Positions 41,793-51,060 are shown, counted from the stretch's first letter. The stretch is DNA of 64,000 nucleotides from Bacillus_BA fengqiuensis (GCA_030813035.1 JAUSTV010000002.1), one strand, 5' to 3'. Numbers and translations: made by a program. Notes: generated by a model not told the origin, from the letters alone.

Positions 41793-43940
41793 ATGAAGAT
41801 GGGAACAGCCATTACATCAATAGAGCAAAAAAACTTAGGACATCCATCAAATTATAATAACCGGGAGCTAAGCTGGCTTGCTTTTAATCAACGTGTTTTG
41901 GAAGAAGCAATAGATAATCGAAACCGTCTGTTGGAGAGATTTAAATTTTTGGCCATTTTTGCGTCCAATTTAGACGAATTTTTTATGGTAAGGGTCGCTG
42001 GACTGAAAGACCAAGTGAAGGCGGGTTTTAATAAACCGGAAAATAAAGCAGGTCTTACCCCGAAAGAACAACTTTCCTCTATCTCCCAAAAAAATCACAC
42101 GCTTGTAAATCTGCAATACGAAACATATAACCGATTAATTCCACTTCTGGAAAGGGAAGGTGTATCAATCCTTGGTCTCCAATATATAAACAATGAACAA
42201 ACGGATTTTTTAGAAAAATATTTTGATGAACAAATTTTTCCAGTGTTAACTCCAATGGCCGTGGATGCTTATCGTCCGTTTCCGATGTTGTTAAATAAGA
42301 GTTTAAATTTAGCCATTATATTGGCCAATGATCCCGAGGAGGTAGAGGAAACGGAAGAGGGAGAAACGGAAAGGCTCCATGGCAAATTGGCTATCGTCCA
42401 AGTCCCTGCGGTCCTAACCCGCTATATTGAATTGCCAAATCGAACGGGAAATAGAGTGTTTGTCTTGCTTGAAGATGTTATTTCTCACTTTATCCATAAA
42501 TTATTTAAAGGGTACGATGTAAAATCGGTTACTCCATTTCGAATCACAAGAAATGCAGACATGACGATTCATGAAGAAGGAGCTCGCGATTTATTAAAGG
42601 AAATCGAAAAAGAGCTGAAAAAGCGAAAGTGGGGGGCGGCAGTTCGATTAGAGATAAAGGGCCAAGAGTATGATGAACAATTGCTTTATTATTTAAAGGA
42701 AGAATTGGAGATTCATGAAAAGGACATTTATTGTGTGGACGGTCCCCTTGACTTAACATGCTTATTCCCTTTTTCAAAAGCGGTGGAAGCAACACATGAA
42801 CATTTAGCCGATGAAACTTTAATCCCACAGCCTCCAAAAGATTTGGGTTCCCATGAAGATGTGTTTGAAAAGGCATTGCAGGAAGACATTTTACTTCATC
42901 ATCCGTACGAATCGTTTGAGCCGGTAGTTGATTTTATATCGGATGCCGCAGATGATCCGGATGTATTGGCTATTAAACAAACACTCTATCGTGTAAGCGG
43001 TGACTCGCCCATTATCAAAGCTTTAAAAAGAGCTGCTGAAAACGGAAAGCAAGTAACGGTTCTGGTGGAATTGAAAGCCCGTTTTGATGAAGAAAACAAT
43101 GTTCACTGGGCAAAAGAGTTGGAACAGGAAGGCTGCCATGTTATTTACGGCATGAATTATTTAAAAACACATAGTAAAATTACGCTTGTAGTACGACGGA
43201 AAAACGGTCGAATCGAACATTTTGTCCATTTGGGAACAGGTAATTACAATGATGCCACCGCTAAGATTTATACGGATATGGGACTCATTACGGCAAATAA
43301 AAAAATCGGGATTGATGCGACCAACTTTTTTAACTATTTAAGCGGCTATACAGAAAAGCCATCGTACCATCATTTATCCATCGCGCCATTTAATATTCGA
43401 AAAGATTTTATTGAACTGATTGATCAAGAAATTCAATTTCATAAAAAACATGGAAACGGGCGCATTATCGCCAAGATGAATTCGTTGACGGATAAGCCGA
43501 TCATGATGAAATTGTATGAAGCATCTAACGCAGGAGTGAGAATTGATTTAATTGTTCGTGGTATTTGTTGTTTGCGCCCTGGCATTAAAGGGGTCAGTGA
43601 GAACATCAAAGTCCGAAGCATTGTCGGTCGATTCCTTGAACACAGCCGGATTTATTATTTCCATCATAACGGGGAAGAGAAACTGTTTTTATCGTCGGCT
43701 GATATGATGACGAGAAATATGGAGAAACGGGTGGAGATTTTATTCCCTATTTTCGATGGCCGATTAAAGAAACGAATCAACAAATGGATGTCCATTATGC
43801 TGGCGGATAATGCGAAGGCAAGAGAGCAAGATGAGCATGGGAATTATTACTATGTGACCAGAAAAGACAATGAACCCCTCATTGACAGCCAAACCATTTT
43901 ATATGATATGGCCTATCAAGTAAAAGAAGATGAGGAGTAA
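41793..43940 (+). CDS. ppk: Polyphosphate kinase 1
   Basis: A 715-residue enzyme that polymerises the gamma-phosphate of ATP into polyphosphate. Domains: N-terminal (REL-SWLAFNQRVLEEA, FLAIFASNLDEFFMVRV), head domain, and two phospholipase-D-like C-terminal halves. The autophosphorylated histidine lies in YLKTHSKITLV and the second conserved histidine in GRFLEHSRIYYF. ATG 41793 follows AAGGGTGG. Four PHO-box hexamers lie upstream. Together with ppx it makes a polyphosphate turnover unit with separate transcripts. Confidence 0.94.
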   Translation: MKMGTAITSIEQKNLGHPSNYNNRELSWLAFNQRVLEEAIDNRNRLLERFKFLAIFASNLDEFFMVRVAGLKDQVKAGFNKPENKAGLTPKEQLSSISQKNHTLVNLQYETYNRLIPLLEREGVSILGLQYINNEQTDFLEKYFDEQIFPVLTPMAVDAYRPFPMLLNKSLNLAIILANDPEEVEETEEGETERLHGKLAIVQVPAVLTRYIELPNRTGNRVFVLLEDVISHFIHKLFKGYDVKSVTPFRITRNADMTIHEEGARDLLKEIEKELKKRKWGAAVRLEIKGQEYDEQLLYYLKEELEIHEKDIYCVDGPLDLTCLFPFSKAVEATHEHLADETLIPQPPKDLGSHEDVFEKALQEDILLHHPYESFEPVVDFISDAADDPDVLAIKQTLYRVSGDSPIIKALKRAAENGKQVTVLVELKARFDEENNVHWAKELEQEGCHVIYGMNYLKTHSKITLVVRRKNGRIEHFVHLGTGNYNDATAKIYTDMGLITANKKIGIDATNFFNYLSGYTEKPSYHHLSIAPFNIRKDFIELIDQEIQFHKKHGNGRIIAKMNSLTDKPIMMKLYEASNAGVRIDLIVRGICCLRPGIKGVSENIKVRSIVGRFLEHSRIYYFHHNGEEKLFLSSADMMTRNMEKRVEILFPIFDGRLKKRINKWMSIMLADNAKAREQDEHGNYYYVTRKDNEPLIDSQTILYDMAYQVKEDEE

Positions 43941-43944
43941 CAAA

Positions 43945-44100
43945 ACAGACTAATGACTCAGAAGTTAAGTCATCAAAAAAAGAACTCGTCATGAAAATCC
44001 AGTAAAATCAAGGATTCCGTGACGGGTTCTTTTAATGAAAGATTCCGCGAGTGATCGATTTAGGGTGTATGGAAGTACACCCCTCAAATGGATCATTATG
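43945..44100 (-). repeat. Two-hairpin intergenic repeat, copy R5
   Basis: Hairpin A pairs AGAACTCGTCA (43981-43991) with TGACGGGTTCT. Relative to R1, two neighbouring pairs have changed on both strands. The core AATCCAGTAAAATCAAGGATT is the inverse of the R1 core (given as positions 43996-44016). A degenerate hairpin B (GGGTGTA/TACACCC) follows. Between convergent genes. Confidence 0.7.
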
Positions 44101-44227
44101 CAAATCCGGCCATAACAGCGGTTCCGATGATCCATGTTAGATAAGACATAAATCAGTTTGCAATACGCAGCGGCTACGCTTTTACACGGGAAGGCATTTG
44201 GTCTGAAATAGCGGAAGCCCTTCTTTT

Positions 44228-44461
44228 TTACCGGTAAAATGGAGGGGCATAAGGGGGATAAGGCGGGACTCCAAATCCTCCGTACGGGCCGTAAAATGGA
44301 GGAGGGCAACACGGAGCGCCGTAAAAACCGGGCCGTCCAATGAAAGCACCCGCCGCAAGCCCGCCCAAGAGCCCGCCTGCTAACCCGCCTAGGAATGGAA
44401 ATCCGATGAAGCGGTTTTCTCCGTAAGGAACACCGCTGCGATAATAACCGTATGGGTACAT
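44228..44461 (-). CDS. Gly/Pro/Tyr-rich, coat-like protein (77 aa)
   Basis: A 77-residue low-complexity protein. The N-terminus MYPYGYYRSG is Tyr-rich. Residues ~18-43 form a Gly-rich hydrophobic stretch (GGLAGGLLGGLAAGAFIG). The C-terminus is Pro/Tyr/Phe-rich with one CC pair and repeated YGP/PPY/PPF units. Such composition is common in Bacillus spore coat and exosporium proteins and in glycine-zipper peptides. ATG 44461 follows AGGAGG. Function is inferred from composition only. Confidence 0.6.
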   Translation of the reverse strand: MYPYGYYRSGVPYGENRFIGFPFLGGLAGGLLGGLAAGAFIGRPGFYGAPCCPPPFYGPYGGFGVPPYPPYAPPFYR

Positions 44462-44757
44462 AAATAAAAAACCTCCTTGTTCATTGTCTTAATAGTGTAT
44501 GGTCATGTTACGGGGAATGAGCATGGCCTAAGCGCAAAACTAACAGGAAGTACGTTATAGTAAACTACAACATTAGGAGGGCAGCACCTCTGTGTGTCAT
44601 TCGTACGAAATGGGTTTAGGTTCTTCGATACCAATTTGTTGCATGCTATATAATAATCAGAAGTTAACACTATAAAGAAGGTGAAAAAAGAAAGAATGGT
44701 AGTGCCACAGATGGAGGAATATGCTACTATAAAAAAAAGAAACCGGAATGCAATGGG
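44462..44757. other. Gene-free stretch upstream of the GGDEF-EAL gene
   Basis: 296 bases with no gene I can support. It includes a purine-rich AGGAGGGCAGCACC near 44575 that is not followed by a useful frame, and the promoter regions of the two divergent neighbours. It does not fit the c-di-GMP riboswitch consensus. Confidence 0.4.
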
Positions 44758-46488
44758 ATGAGGGACATGTATAACTTAAACTTAAACGATATTTACTCAG
44801 AAAAATCAGAAAAGATAAATAATATTGAAAACACGCTCATTCAAACTATTTTGGAACATATCCACGATTTGGTTTATATTATGGAAGTCGATGACCAATT
44901 TGATTTTCGCTACATTTTTGTGAACGAGGCAGGAAAAAACCATGCAAAATTGTTGTGCGCATATAAAGGTAAGACGCTGCATGAAGTGTTGCCTAAAGAA
45001 CTGGCAGACAACTTACATGCCTATTATGAGAAAGCCGCTACAACAAAAGGAAAAGTAACATTTCGAGATGAGATCATGCTTCCAGACGGAAAAATCATGC
45101 ATGGGGAATCCGTTTTGACCCCTGTATTAAATGAGAGCGGCAGATGTGTGTATGTGGTCAGCATTACAAGAGATATTACTGAACAATTAAACAATGAACG
45201 AATCATAAGCGAAATGGCGTTTTATGATTATTTGACGGGACTGCCTAATCGTAATTGGCTAAAAGAATATGTATCTCAAATGATTGAAAGGTCAAAGAAA
45301 GAACAAACATCATTTGCACTTTTATATTTTGATTTAGATCGTTTTAAATTTATTAATGATACGCTTGGGCATGATGTAGGGGATGAACTGCTCAAGGATG
45401 TCTCCGTCCGCTTGAGGACGCTTATACATGATGGAGTGGAAGCATTCCGTCATGGGGGGGATGAGTTCCTTGTGACGGTCGAAAATACAGACGAAGAACA
45501 AGTGAAAGAGATTGCTGAAAGTATTTTATCTTTATTTTCTGATGTGTTTGTTTATAGAGAGCAAGAATGCTATGTAACCCCGAGCATTGGCATTAGTATG
45601 TTTCCTAAAGACGGGCATGATTTGGAAACGTTAATCAAATGTTCCGACATTGCTCTATATCGCGTGAAAGAGCAAGGGAGGGGGACGTACCAGTTTTATC
45701 GACCTGGAATGAAGCAAGTGGCGCCCCATTCGATGAGGATCGAAACAAGCTTACGTAAAGCGGTAAAGCAAAAGGAGTTTATGCTCTTTTATCAGCCTCA
45801 AGTGAATTTGGATACAGGACAAATCGAAAGCTTTGAAGCATTAATACGGTGGAACCATCCTCAAAAAGGGTTCATTTCTCCAGGGGAATTTATCCCCATT
45901 GCTGAAGAAACGGGGTTGATCATTCCAATCGGAAATTGGGTTATCGAAGAAGTGTGCCGCCAAATTGCCGAGTGGAACGAACAAGGATATGGGTATAAAA
46001 CGGTAGCGGTCAATTTGTCTACTAGACAATTTCAGCAACTGCGTCTCGTAGAACATATTGAAGACTGTATAATGAAATCCGGCATCCCATCCGGTTGTTT
46101 GGAAATTGAAATTACAGAAGGCGCTTTGCATGATTCCCGTGAAACGATTAAAGTATTGAACGAGTTAAAAAGGATTGGAGTAAAGATTGCGGTAGACGAT
46201 TTCGGTACCGGTTATTCATCGTTAAGTTATTTAAAAAGCTTTCCGATTGATTCTTTAAAGATTGATCAATCATTTATTCGTGACATTTTAATCGAAGAAA
46301 AAGACGAGGCCATTACAACAACTATTATTCATTTGGCGAAAAGTTTATGTTTAACGGTCATAGCGGAAGGCGTAGAACAAGAAGAACAAGCAAGTTTCTT
46401 ACGAAAAGTCGGCTGCGAAAAAGCCCAAGGATTCCTTTTTAGCCGACCGCTTCCTAATTTAATATTAACAGAGCATTTACATAAATGA
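44758..46488 (+). CDS. PAS-GGDEF-EAL c-di-GMP signalling protein
   Basis: A 576-residue cytoplasmic protein without membrane segments. A PAS sensor (~25-145, HIHDLVYIMEVDD, TPVLNESGRCVYVVSITRDITE) is followed by a diguanylate cyclase domain (~150-310) with intact HGGDEF (GGDEF at 233-237). A phosphodiesterase domain (~325-570) has intact EAL (Glu360 in SFEALIRW), DDFGTGYSSLSYL and the Glu of VIAEGVE. Both active sites look complete, so it could make and degrade c-di-GMP, tuned by the PAS ligand. Start uncertain: ATG 44758 and 44767 both lack a strong site. Not part of the B. subtilis order here. Confidence 0.88.
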   Translation: MRDMYNLNLNDIYSEKSEKINNIENTLIQTILEHIHDLVYIMEVDDQFDFRYIFVNEAGKNHAKLLCAYKGKTLHEVLPKELADNLHAYYEKAATTKGKVTFRDEIMLPDGKIMHGESVLTPVLNESGRCVYVVSITRDITEQLNNERIISEMAFYDYLTGLPNRNWLKEYVSQMIERSKKEQTSFALLYFDLDRFKFINDTLGHDVGDELLKDVSVRLRTLIHDGVEAFRHGGDEFLVTVENTDEEQVKEIAESILSLFSDVFVYREQECYVTPSIGISMFPKDGHDLETLIKCSDIALYRVKEQGRGTYQFYRPGMKQVAPHSMRIETSLRKAVKQKEFMLFYQPQVNLDTGQIESFEALIRWNHPQKGFISPGEFIPIAEETGLIIPIGNWVIEEVCRQIAEWNEQGYGYKTVAVNLSTRQFQQLRLVEHIEDCIMKSGIPSGCLEIEITEGALHDSRETIKVLNELKRIGVKIAVDDFGTGYSSLSYLKSFPIDSLKIDQSFIRDILIEEKDEAITTTIIHLAKSLCLTVIAEGVEQEEQASFLRKVGCEKAQGFLFSRPLPNLILTEHLHK

Positions 46489-46519
46489 AGAAGCCTGGTC
46501 AAATCAAGGCCTTTAACTA

Positions 46520-46566
46520 AGAGGACGGTTTAAAAGGCATGAAAAGTGTTACTTTTGAGTCATTCC
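46520..46566 (-). repeat. Degenerate hairpin B fragment, copy R8
   Basis: GAGGACGGTTTAAAAGG...CTTTTGAGTCATTCCCC retains the hairpin B outline of the two-hairpin family and abuts repeat C3 directly through CTGAAAGG. Confidence 0.5.
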
Positions 46567-46569
46567 CCT

Positions 46570-46728
46570 GAAAGGAAACTCTTCCATCGGTGGGGGGGGC
46601 CTTCATCCCACACCGATGGTTAGTTAGGCCCGCACGATGCGGGTCACGCAGACGTTGCCGCAGGACGCGGCGGTGTTAGTCTGTGTTCTCATGTTCGGGC
46701 TTTTACTGCCCGTTAATGAGGGATAAAA
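46570..46728 (+). repeat. Structured modular repeat, long copy C3
   Basis: 5' hairpin CCATCGGTG/CACCGATGG (46584-46619) carries a paired A-T to G-C change relative to C2. The central module (46621-46700) is nearly the same as C2. The ACGGGCAGT insert is missing, so CGGGC now pairs with GCCCG directly. 3' hairpin TTTTAC-TG-CCC...GGG-ATAAAA. Confidence 0.9.
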
Positions 46729-46810
46729 ACCATATTACATCGTACTATTGACGTATTTAACTTTCACTTTATTGAAGGCGTATGGAACGGCCTCTTTTCA
46801 TCAGACCCAG

Positions 46811-47698
46811 CTATGAAGGGTTTCCAGTGATAGGTCCTTTCTTCAAAGTGAAAAGGGTTATTTCAGGTTTTGCTAAAAAACGGAATGGGAGTCTTGTAGT
46901 TCCCAATCCACGATTAACGTAAAGCTGCATTTTTGAATCTCCCACCTCATACATTCCTTCTCGGTAGAGAGTGGATAGCGGAGGAGTGATTAACGGCCCG
47001 TAAAAAGGAATTTGAATTTGCCCGCCGTGGCTGTGTCCCGATAGCTGAAGGTCGACAGGATAAAGAGCCACTTTTTGTGCGACATCAGGTTCATGGACCA
47101 TGATGATTGAAAAGATGTCCTTAGACAATTGGCCAAGGGTGTGAGCATAGCTTGGTTTTCCAAGCAAGATATCATCTAATCCTCCAATGGCAATATAGCT
47201 GTTATCGACTAAACGAATATGGACCACTTCGTTTACTAACAGTTTAAACTCTGAATCATGCATGATTTGCTTATACATTTCGGTACCATAGCCCCCGTGA
47301 TCATGGTTGCCGAAAATTGAAAATTTACCAAGGGGTGCATAAACTTGCTTAAGGATTGGAGCCACCTTTTTCATATGGAGGTATTCGTTTGGTATATCAA
47401 TCAAATCTCCCGTAAACAGCACGATGTCAGGACTTAAAATATTCATTTTTTCCACGAGTCGTTCGAGCAACGGCAAGTTATAGGAAAGACCAAGATGAAT
47501 ATCACTAAACTGAAGGATTTTTACATTATGAAAACTTTCTGGGATGTTTGGAGAGGTGATGGTTTGTTCTACAACGTCAAGTTGTCTTGGTTCGATGTAG
47601 CGTGCATACATATATCCAAAGCTGGAAGTAAGGAATGTTCCAGCTGAAAAAGCAACGGCCTTTTTTAAAAAGGTACGCCTTGTGCATGTCTTTTTCAT
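46811..47698 (-). CDS. ykuE: Tat-exported metallophosphoesterase YkuE
   Basis: A 295-residue calcineurin-like phosphoesterase with a twin-arginine signal. The N-terminus MKKTCTRRTFLKKA contains the Tat motif, followed by a hydrophobic segment. Metal-binding motifs appear in order: FSDIHLG, FTGDLID, GNHDHGG, VHEPD and SGHSHGGQ. B. subtilis YkuE is a known Tat substrate located in the cell wall. ATG 47698 gives the canonical signal; a TTG nine bases earlier is in frame but unlikely. I note no tatA/tatC genes in the window. Confidence 0.93.
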   Translation of the reverse strand: MKKTCTRRTFLKKAVAFSAGTFLTSSFGYMYARYIEPRQLDVVEQTITSPNIPESFHNVKILQFSDIHLGLSYNLPLLERLVEKMNILSPDIVLFTGDLIDIPNEYLHMKKVAPILKQVYAPLGKFSIFGNHDHGGYGTEMYKQIMHDSEFKLLVNEVVHIRLVDNSYIAIGGLDDILLGKPSYAHTLGQLSKDIFSIIMVHEPDVAQKVALYPVDLQLSGHSHGGQIQIPFYGPLITPPLSTLYREGMYEVGDSKMQLYVNRGLGTTRLPFRFLAKPEITLFTLKKGPITGNPS

Positions 47699-48002
47699 AT
47701 AAATCAACCTGTTTCTCTTAATATTCGTGTTCTCCTATTATAGCATTCTTTTTTCTTTTCCCTCAATTGTAAAACATAAGTAATTGGACATGAGGAAAAT
47801 CACCTGTGTTCAGTTACTTACGTATAGATTATTCCAGAAACATGGACAAAAAACGATAAGTAGTGTGAAAGATGGTGTGAATGTTGAAACATGAAATGGA
47901 ATCTATATAGAAATAAAAATGGTAGTTGAATTCGGTAGCTAGGTATATAATTTAAAATGAATAGTTTGAAAATTTAGAAAAAGAAAAGAGGGAGTAGTAT
48001 TG
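47699..48002. other. Gene-free stretch between ykuE and fadH
   Basis: 304 AT-rich bases holding the divergent promoters of ykuE and fadH. I see no convincing FadR operator, conserved hairpin or short gene. Confidence 0.4.
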
Positions 48003-48767
48003 ATGAAGGGGAAGGTTGTAATTGTGACAGGCGGATCAAGCGGGATGGGGAAATATATGGCGAAGCGTTTTGTCGATGATGGCGCCTGCGTTGTCATTAC
48101 CGGAAGGGACGAAGAACGTCTGCAACTTGCAAAAACAGAAATTGAAAAATTTTCGGGGCAAGTGCGAACGATTGCCATGGACGTACGAAACCCGGAATTG
48201 GTAGAAAAGATGGTAAAAGAAACAGATCAAGCATTCGGACGTATTGATTTCCTTGTAAATAATGCAGCAGGAAACTTTATTTGTCCGGCTGAAAAGCTGT
48301 CTGTGAATGGATGGAACAGTGTCATTGATATCGTGTTAAACGGTACATTCTATTGCAGTTCGACAGTGGGCCGTTATTGGATAGAAAAGGGAATCAAGGG
48401 GGCTATTACAAATATTGTTGCTACTTATGCCTGGAATGCCGGAGCAGGGGTTATCCATTCCGCTTGTGCCAAATCGGGAGTACTGACAATGACACGTACT
48501 TTGGCAGTAGAGTGGGGAAGAAAATATGGAATTCGGGTCAATGCCATTGCCCCCGGTCCGATTGAACGCACCGGGGGAGCCGATAAGCTGTGGGAATCCG
48601 AGCAAGCGGCGAAGCGTACTTTGTCTTCCGTTCCCCTTGGGAGACTTGGGACACCGGAAGAGATTGCGGCGCTGGCAGCTTTTTTGTTCTCTGATGAAGC
48701 CGCTTACATAAATGGGGAGTGCATCACGATGGATGGAGGACAGTGGCTTAATCAGCATCCCTTCTAA
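48003..48767 (+). CDS. fadH: 2,4-dienoyl-CoA reductase (YkuF/FadH)
   Basis: A 254-residue short-chain dehydrogenase for beta-oxidation of unsaturated fatty acids. Cofactor motif TGGSSGMGKYMA (residues ~9-20), NNAAGNFICPAEKLS and TYAWNAGAGVIHSACAKSG (given in parts: TYAWNAGAG, HSACAKSG) match B. subtilis FadH closely. The usual SDR YxxxK is SxxxK here, which is normal for dienoyl-CoA reductases. ATG 48003 follows GGGAG; a TTG directly before it is in frame. Single gene ahead of ykuI, as in B. subtilis. Confidence 0.92.
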   Translation: MKGKVVIVTGGSSGMGKYMAKRFVDDGACVVITGRDEERLQLAKTEIEKFSGQVRTIAMDVRNPELVEKMVKETDQAFGRIDFLVNNAAGNFICPAEKLSVNGWNSVIDIVLNGTFYCSSTVGRYWIEKGIKGAITNIVATYAWNAGAGVIHSACAKSGVLTMTRTLAVEWGRKYGIRVNAIAPGPIERTGGADKLWESEQAAKRTLSSVPLGRLGTPEEIAALAAFLFSDEAAYINGECITMDGGQWLNQHPF

Positions 48768-48850
48768 GAAAGTCGAAATCCGCTTAAACACTAGCGTAAT
48801 CATCTTATCCATATTATACTATTTTTAGTATACGGAAAGGTGGTGTTCGT

Positions 48851-50065
48851 ATGGATCCATTAGACGTTTTAACAAATTTAGAACAAGTCGTGCCATACTA
48901 CCAAGCCATTTTTTCGGCTGATGCTCATCAAATCATTGGATATGAGGTATTAGCCCGATTTCAAACAGACGATGAAGTAGAAAGTCTTGGCCCGTTTTTT
49001 CATGATGATGCGATTCCGGATGAATACCGCATTGAAGTAGATCGAGTTGTATTGAGGAAGGCTTTGGAATATGTGATTTATGAAAATGACCCTGCCAGTC
49101 TTATTTTCATAAATCAAAATGCCAACTTGTTAATGAAAGATCACGGAGAATCACTTCTTGCCCTGCTTCACTCATTTGAAGAGAGGGGACTTTCCTTGAC
49201 CCGGATTGTACTTGAAATTACGGAGCACGATTTTAATGGAGATATTGACCAGCTTCATCATCTGCTTATGTATTATCGTACATACGGGATTAAAGTGGCT
49301 GTCGATAACATTGGCAAGGAGAGCAGTAATTTAGACCGTATTGGACTGCTTTCTCCAGATATTTTGAAAATCGATTTGCGTATTTTACGCCAAACAGCGA
49401 TGACACAATCGTATCAGGATGTTCTCTATTCCTTGGCATTGCTCGCTCGTAAAATTGGAGCGACCCTTCTGTATGAAGATATAGAGGCTTCGTTTCAGCT
49501 TCAATATGCGTGGAGCCATGGCGGCCGTTATTTTCAAGGCTTTTATTTGCAAAAACCCGCACCGGCCTTTGCACCCAGTGACTTGTTGAAAGATAAGTTG
49601 AAAGAGCGCTTTCAAAGCTTTATTGCTCATGAAAAAAGAAAGCTTCTTGCACTTTATAACTTAGCTCAAAGTTTTCAAGTGCAATTACAGCAGCTTATAC
49701 CAAAATGTAAAAAACTGAATTCCTATGATGAGATGATTAAATTGATCGCAGAGGAATTATCCAATGTATGTTTTCGTATATACATTTGTGATGAAAATGG
49801 TTTCCAACAATCCGCCAATATCATCCAAAAAGATCATCGTTGGACGTTTGAGCCCCAATATTTGAGTAAAAATTGGAGCTGGCGCCCTTATTTTCTCGAA
49901 AATATTCTTCGAATGAGCCATGAACAAAAAGGACTCCTGTCCGATCTTTACATTGACATTGAAACAGGAGAAAGCATTCGCACATTCTCTTATCCGCTTG
50001 ACAGCCAGCACTATGTATTCATTGATTTATCGTATAACTTTTTATATGAACGGGATGTTTTGTAA
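48851..50065 (+). CDS. ykuI: EAL-domain c-di-GMP receptor YkuI
   Basis: A 404-residue protein. An EAL domain (~10-255) carries GYEVLARF (Glu32-Val-Leu instead of Glu-Ala-Leu), LEITEHDFNGD, VAVDNIGKESSN and LLYEDIE. A C-terminal PAS/YkuI-C domain (~280-400) has FRIYICDENG and WSWRPYFLENI. B. subtilis YkuI has the same EVL motif and layout, binds c-di-GMP and is regarded as a receptor with little or no phosphodiesterase activity. ATG 48851 lies behind AAAGGTGGTG. Confidence 0.93.
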   Translation: MDPLDVLTNLEQVVPYYQAIFSADAHQIIGYEVLARFQTDDEVESLGPFFHDDAIPDEYRIEVDRVVLRKALEYVIYENDPASLIFINQNANLLMKDHGESLLALLHSFEERGLSLTRIVLEITEHDFNGDIDQLHHLLMYYRTYGIKVAVDNIGKESSNLDRIGLLSPDILKIDLRILRQTAMTQSYQDVLYSLALLARKIGATLLYEDIEASFQLQYAWSHGGRYFQGFYLQKPAPAFAPSDLLKDKLKERFQSFIAHEKRKLLALYNLAQSFQVQLQQLIPKCKKLNSYDEMIKLIAEELSNVCFRIYICDENGFQQSANIIQKDHRWTFEPQYLSKNWSWRPYFLENILRMSHEQKGLLSDLYIDIETGESIRTFSYPLDSQHYVFIDLSYNFLYERDVL

Positions 50066-50109
50066 AGAAAAAGGATGATCACAGGCCATTAGAACAGATG
50101 AATAATGAA

Positions 50110-50272
50110 AAAGAGGATGACCGAAAAGGGCAAAATACGGCCCGTTTCGGTCATCCTCCTGAAAGGCCCCGTCATGAGTTCCCTGTAAAACCAAGGGATT
50201 ATGTGACGGGGCCTTTCAGTAAAAATCAGTTTTTGTGATTTATTAGAGGCTTATGGGACAGCGCCTTTTTTG
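50110..50272 (-). repeat. Two-hairpin intergenic repeat, copy R6
   Basis: A complete copy in reverse orientation. Hairpin B GAGGATGACCGAAA (50113-50126) with TTTCGGTCATCCTC; compared with R2 one C-G pair has become G-C. Hairpin A GAAAGGCCCCGTCA with TGACGGGGCCTTTC. Then CTGATTTTT inverted and the inverted GGCTGTCCCATAA end. Confidence 0.85.
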
Positions 50273-50394
50273 TCATGTCCGGCTGTATGAACCATCTCCT
50301 ATGGGGATAAAACACAAAATTTTGCCATTGTCCGAATATGAAAGCAGCAAGAACGGGAAAATAGAAAAAACGGTTGAAAGGAAGGAGAATACAT

Positions 50395-50628
50395 ATGAGC
50401 ATGATGATGATTTTAAGTGTTCTCGTTTTTTTGGTTTCTGTTGTTGGGTTGATTTATACGTACGTGGTGATGAAAAATCAAAAATATTTACAAAGTGAAA
50501 TGGACACGAAACTAAATGAACGAGTTCAATCCCATCCTTATATACGCAATCCCATCTTTATCGCTTATGTTTTCGGATTTTTGGCTTTCCTAGCCATTGT
50601 AGCGTATGTGGCAGCATTGTATTATTGA
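50395..50628 (+). CDS. Small two-segment membrane protein (77 aa)
   Basis: A 77-residue protein with two hydrophobic segments (MMILSVLVFLVSVVGLIYTYV, shown in part as MILSVLVFLVSVVGLI; and YVFGFLAFLAIVAYVAALYY in part FGFLAFLAIVAYVA) joined by a polar loop with KLNERVQSHPYIRNP. ATG 50395 follows AAGGAG; an upstream in-frame start at 50374 has none. No family recognised. Its 3' end overlaps the convergent glutaredoxin-like gene by seven bases. Confidence 0.65.
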   Translation: MSMMMILSVLVFLVSVVGLIYTYVVMKNQKYLQSEMDTKLNERVQSHPYIRNPIFIAYVFGFLAFLAIVAYVAALYY

Positions 50629-50876
50629 TCCGCTTCGCCTTGGGACAATCCAAGCAAACGTTCTAATGTTTTCAAATCAAAGCCAATCACAAGTTCTTCG
50701 TCCACTTTTACTGTGGGGGTGGAGTAGGCTTGGAATGTGTTAATCATCCTGTCCCGTGCTTTAGCGTCTGTCGAAATATCGTACTCTACATACGAGATTT
50801 GGTAATGTTTTAGAAACTCTTTGACTACTTGGCACGGAGGACAAGCTGGCTGAGTATAGACTTCTACGTGTTTCAT
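50622..50876 (-). CDS. Glutaredoxin/thioredoxin-like protein (84 aa)
   Basis: An 84-residue thioredoxin-fold protein of the NrdH/glutaredoxin type. The redox centre is Cys12-Pro-Pro-Cys15 in TQPACPPCQ, and the cis-proline loop STPTVKV follows near residue 53. Length and CxxC position suit a small thiol reductant, perhaps for a reductase not in this window. ATG 50876 follows AAGGAG. Converges with, and overlaps by seven bases, the small membrane protein gene. Confidence 0.8.
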   Translation of the reverse strand: MKHVEVYTQPACPPCQVVKEFLKHYQISYVEYDISTDAKARDRMINTFQAYSTPTVKVDEELVIGFDLKTLERLLGLSQGEADQ

Positions 50877-50904
50877 GTTTTAAACTCCTTTATTCAATTT
50901 TTGA

Positions 50905-51060
50905 TGGTCTAGCTTCGCAAGCTATATCCTGCGGTAACTTGAAGAACAGGACGTCGCGCCTTTCGTGTGACGGTTCCCTATGGATAAGAGCCATGGATGG
51001 TGAGGGTTACAAGGACGTCACGGTTTTCAGCTCGGGCGGGGCTTGCTCCGTTTTTCTTAT
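50905..51060. repeat. Possible intergenic repeat or structured region
   Basis: A G/C-richer, non-coding stretch of about 155 bases: GTCTAGCTTCGCAAGC at the left, ACAGGACGTCGCGCC, AAGGACGTCACGG and GGGCGGGGCTTGCTCC at the right. GGACGTC occurs twice. The left end resembles the CTAGCTTCAGCGC repeat. No other copy is in the window, so repeat status is a guess. Confidence 0.35.

Noticed and set aside
44575..44660. c-di-GMP riboswitch or short leader peptide before the GGDEF-EAL gene
   Set aside because: The sequence does not fit the GEMM consensus, and the only short frame has no proper ribosome site.
48003..48767. Missing catalytic Tyr in FadH (SxxxK instead of YxxxK) as a sign of inactivation
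   Set aside because: Dienoyl-CoA reductases normally lack that Tyr position; B. subtilis FadH has the same motif.
48945..48953. EVL instead of EAL in YkuI as a new defect
   Set aside because: The same variant is present in B. subtilis YkuI, so it is an ancestral property.
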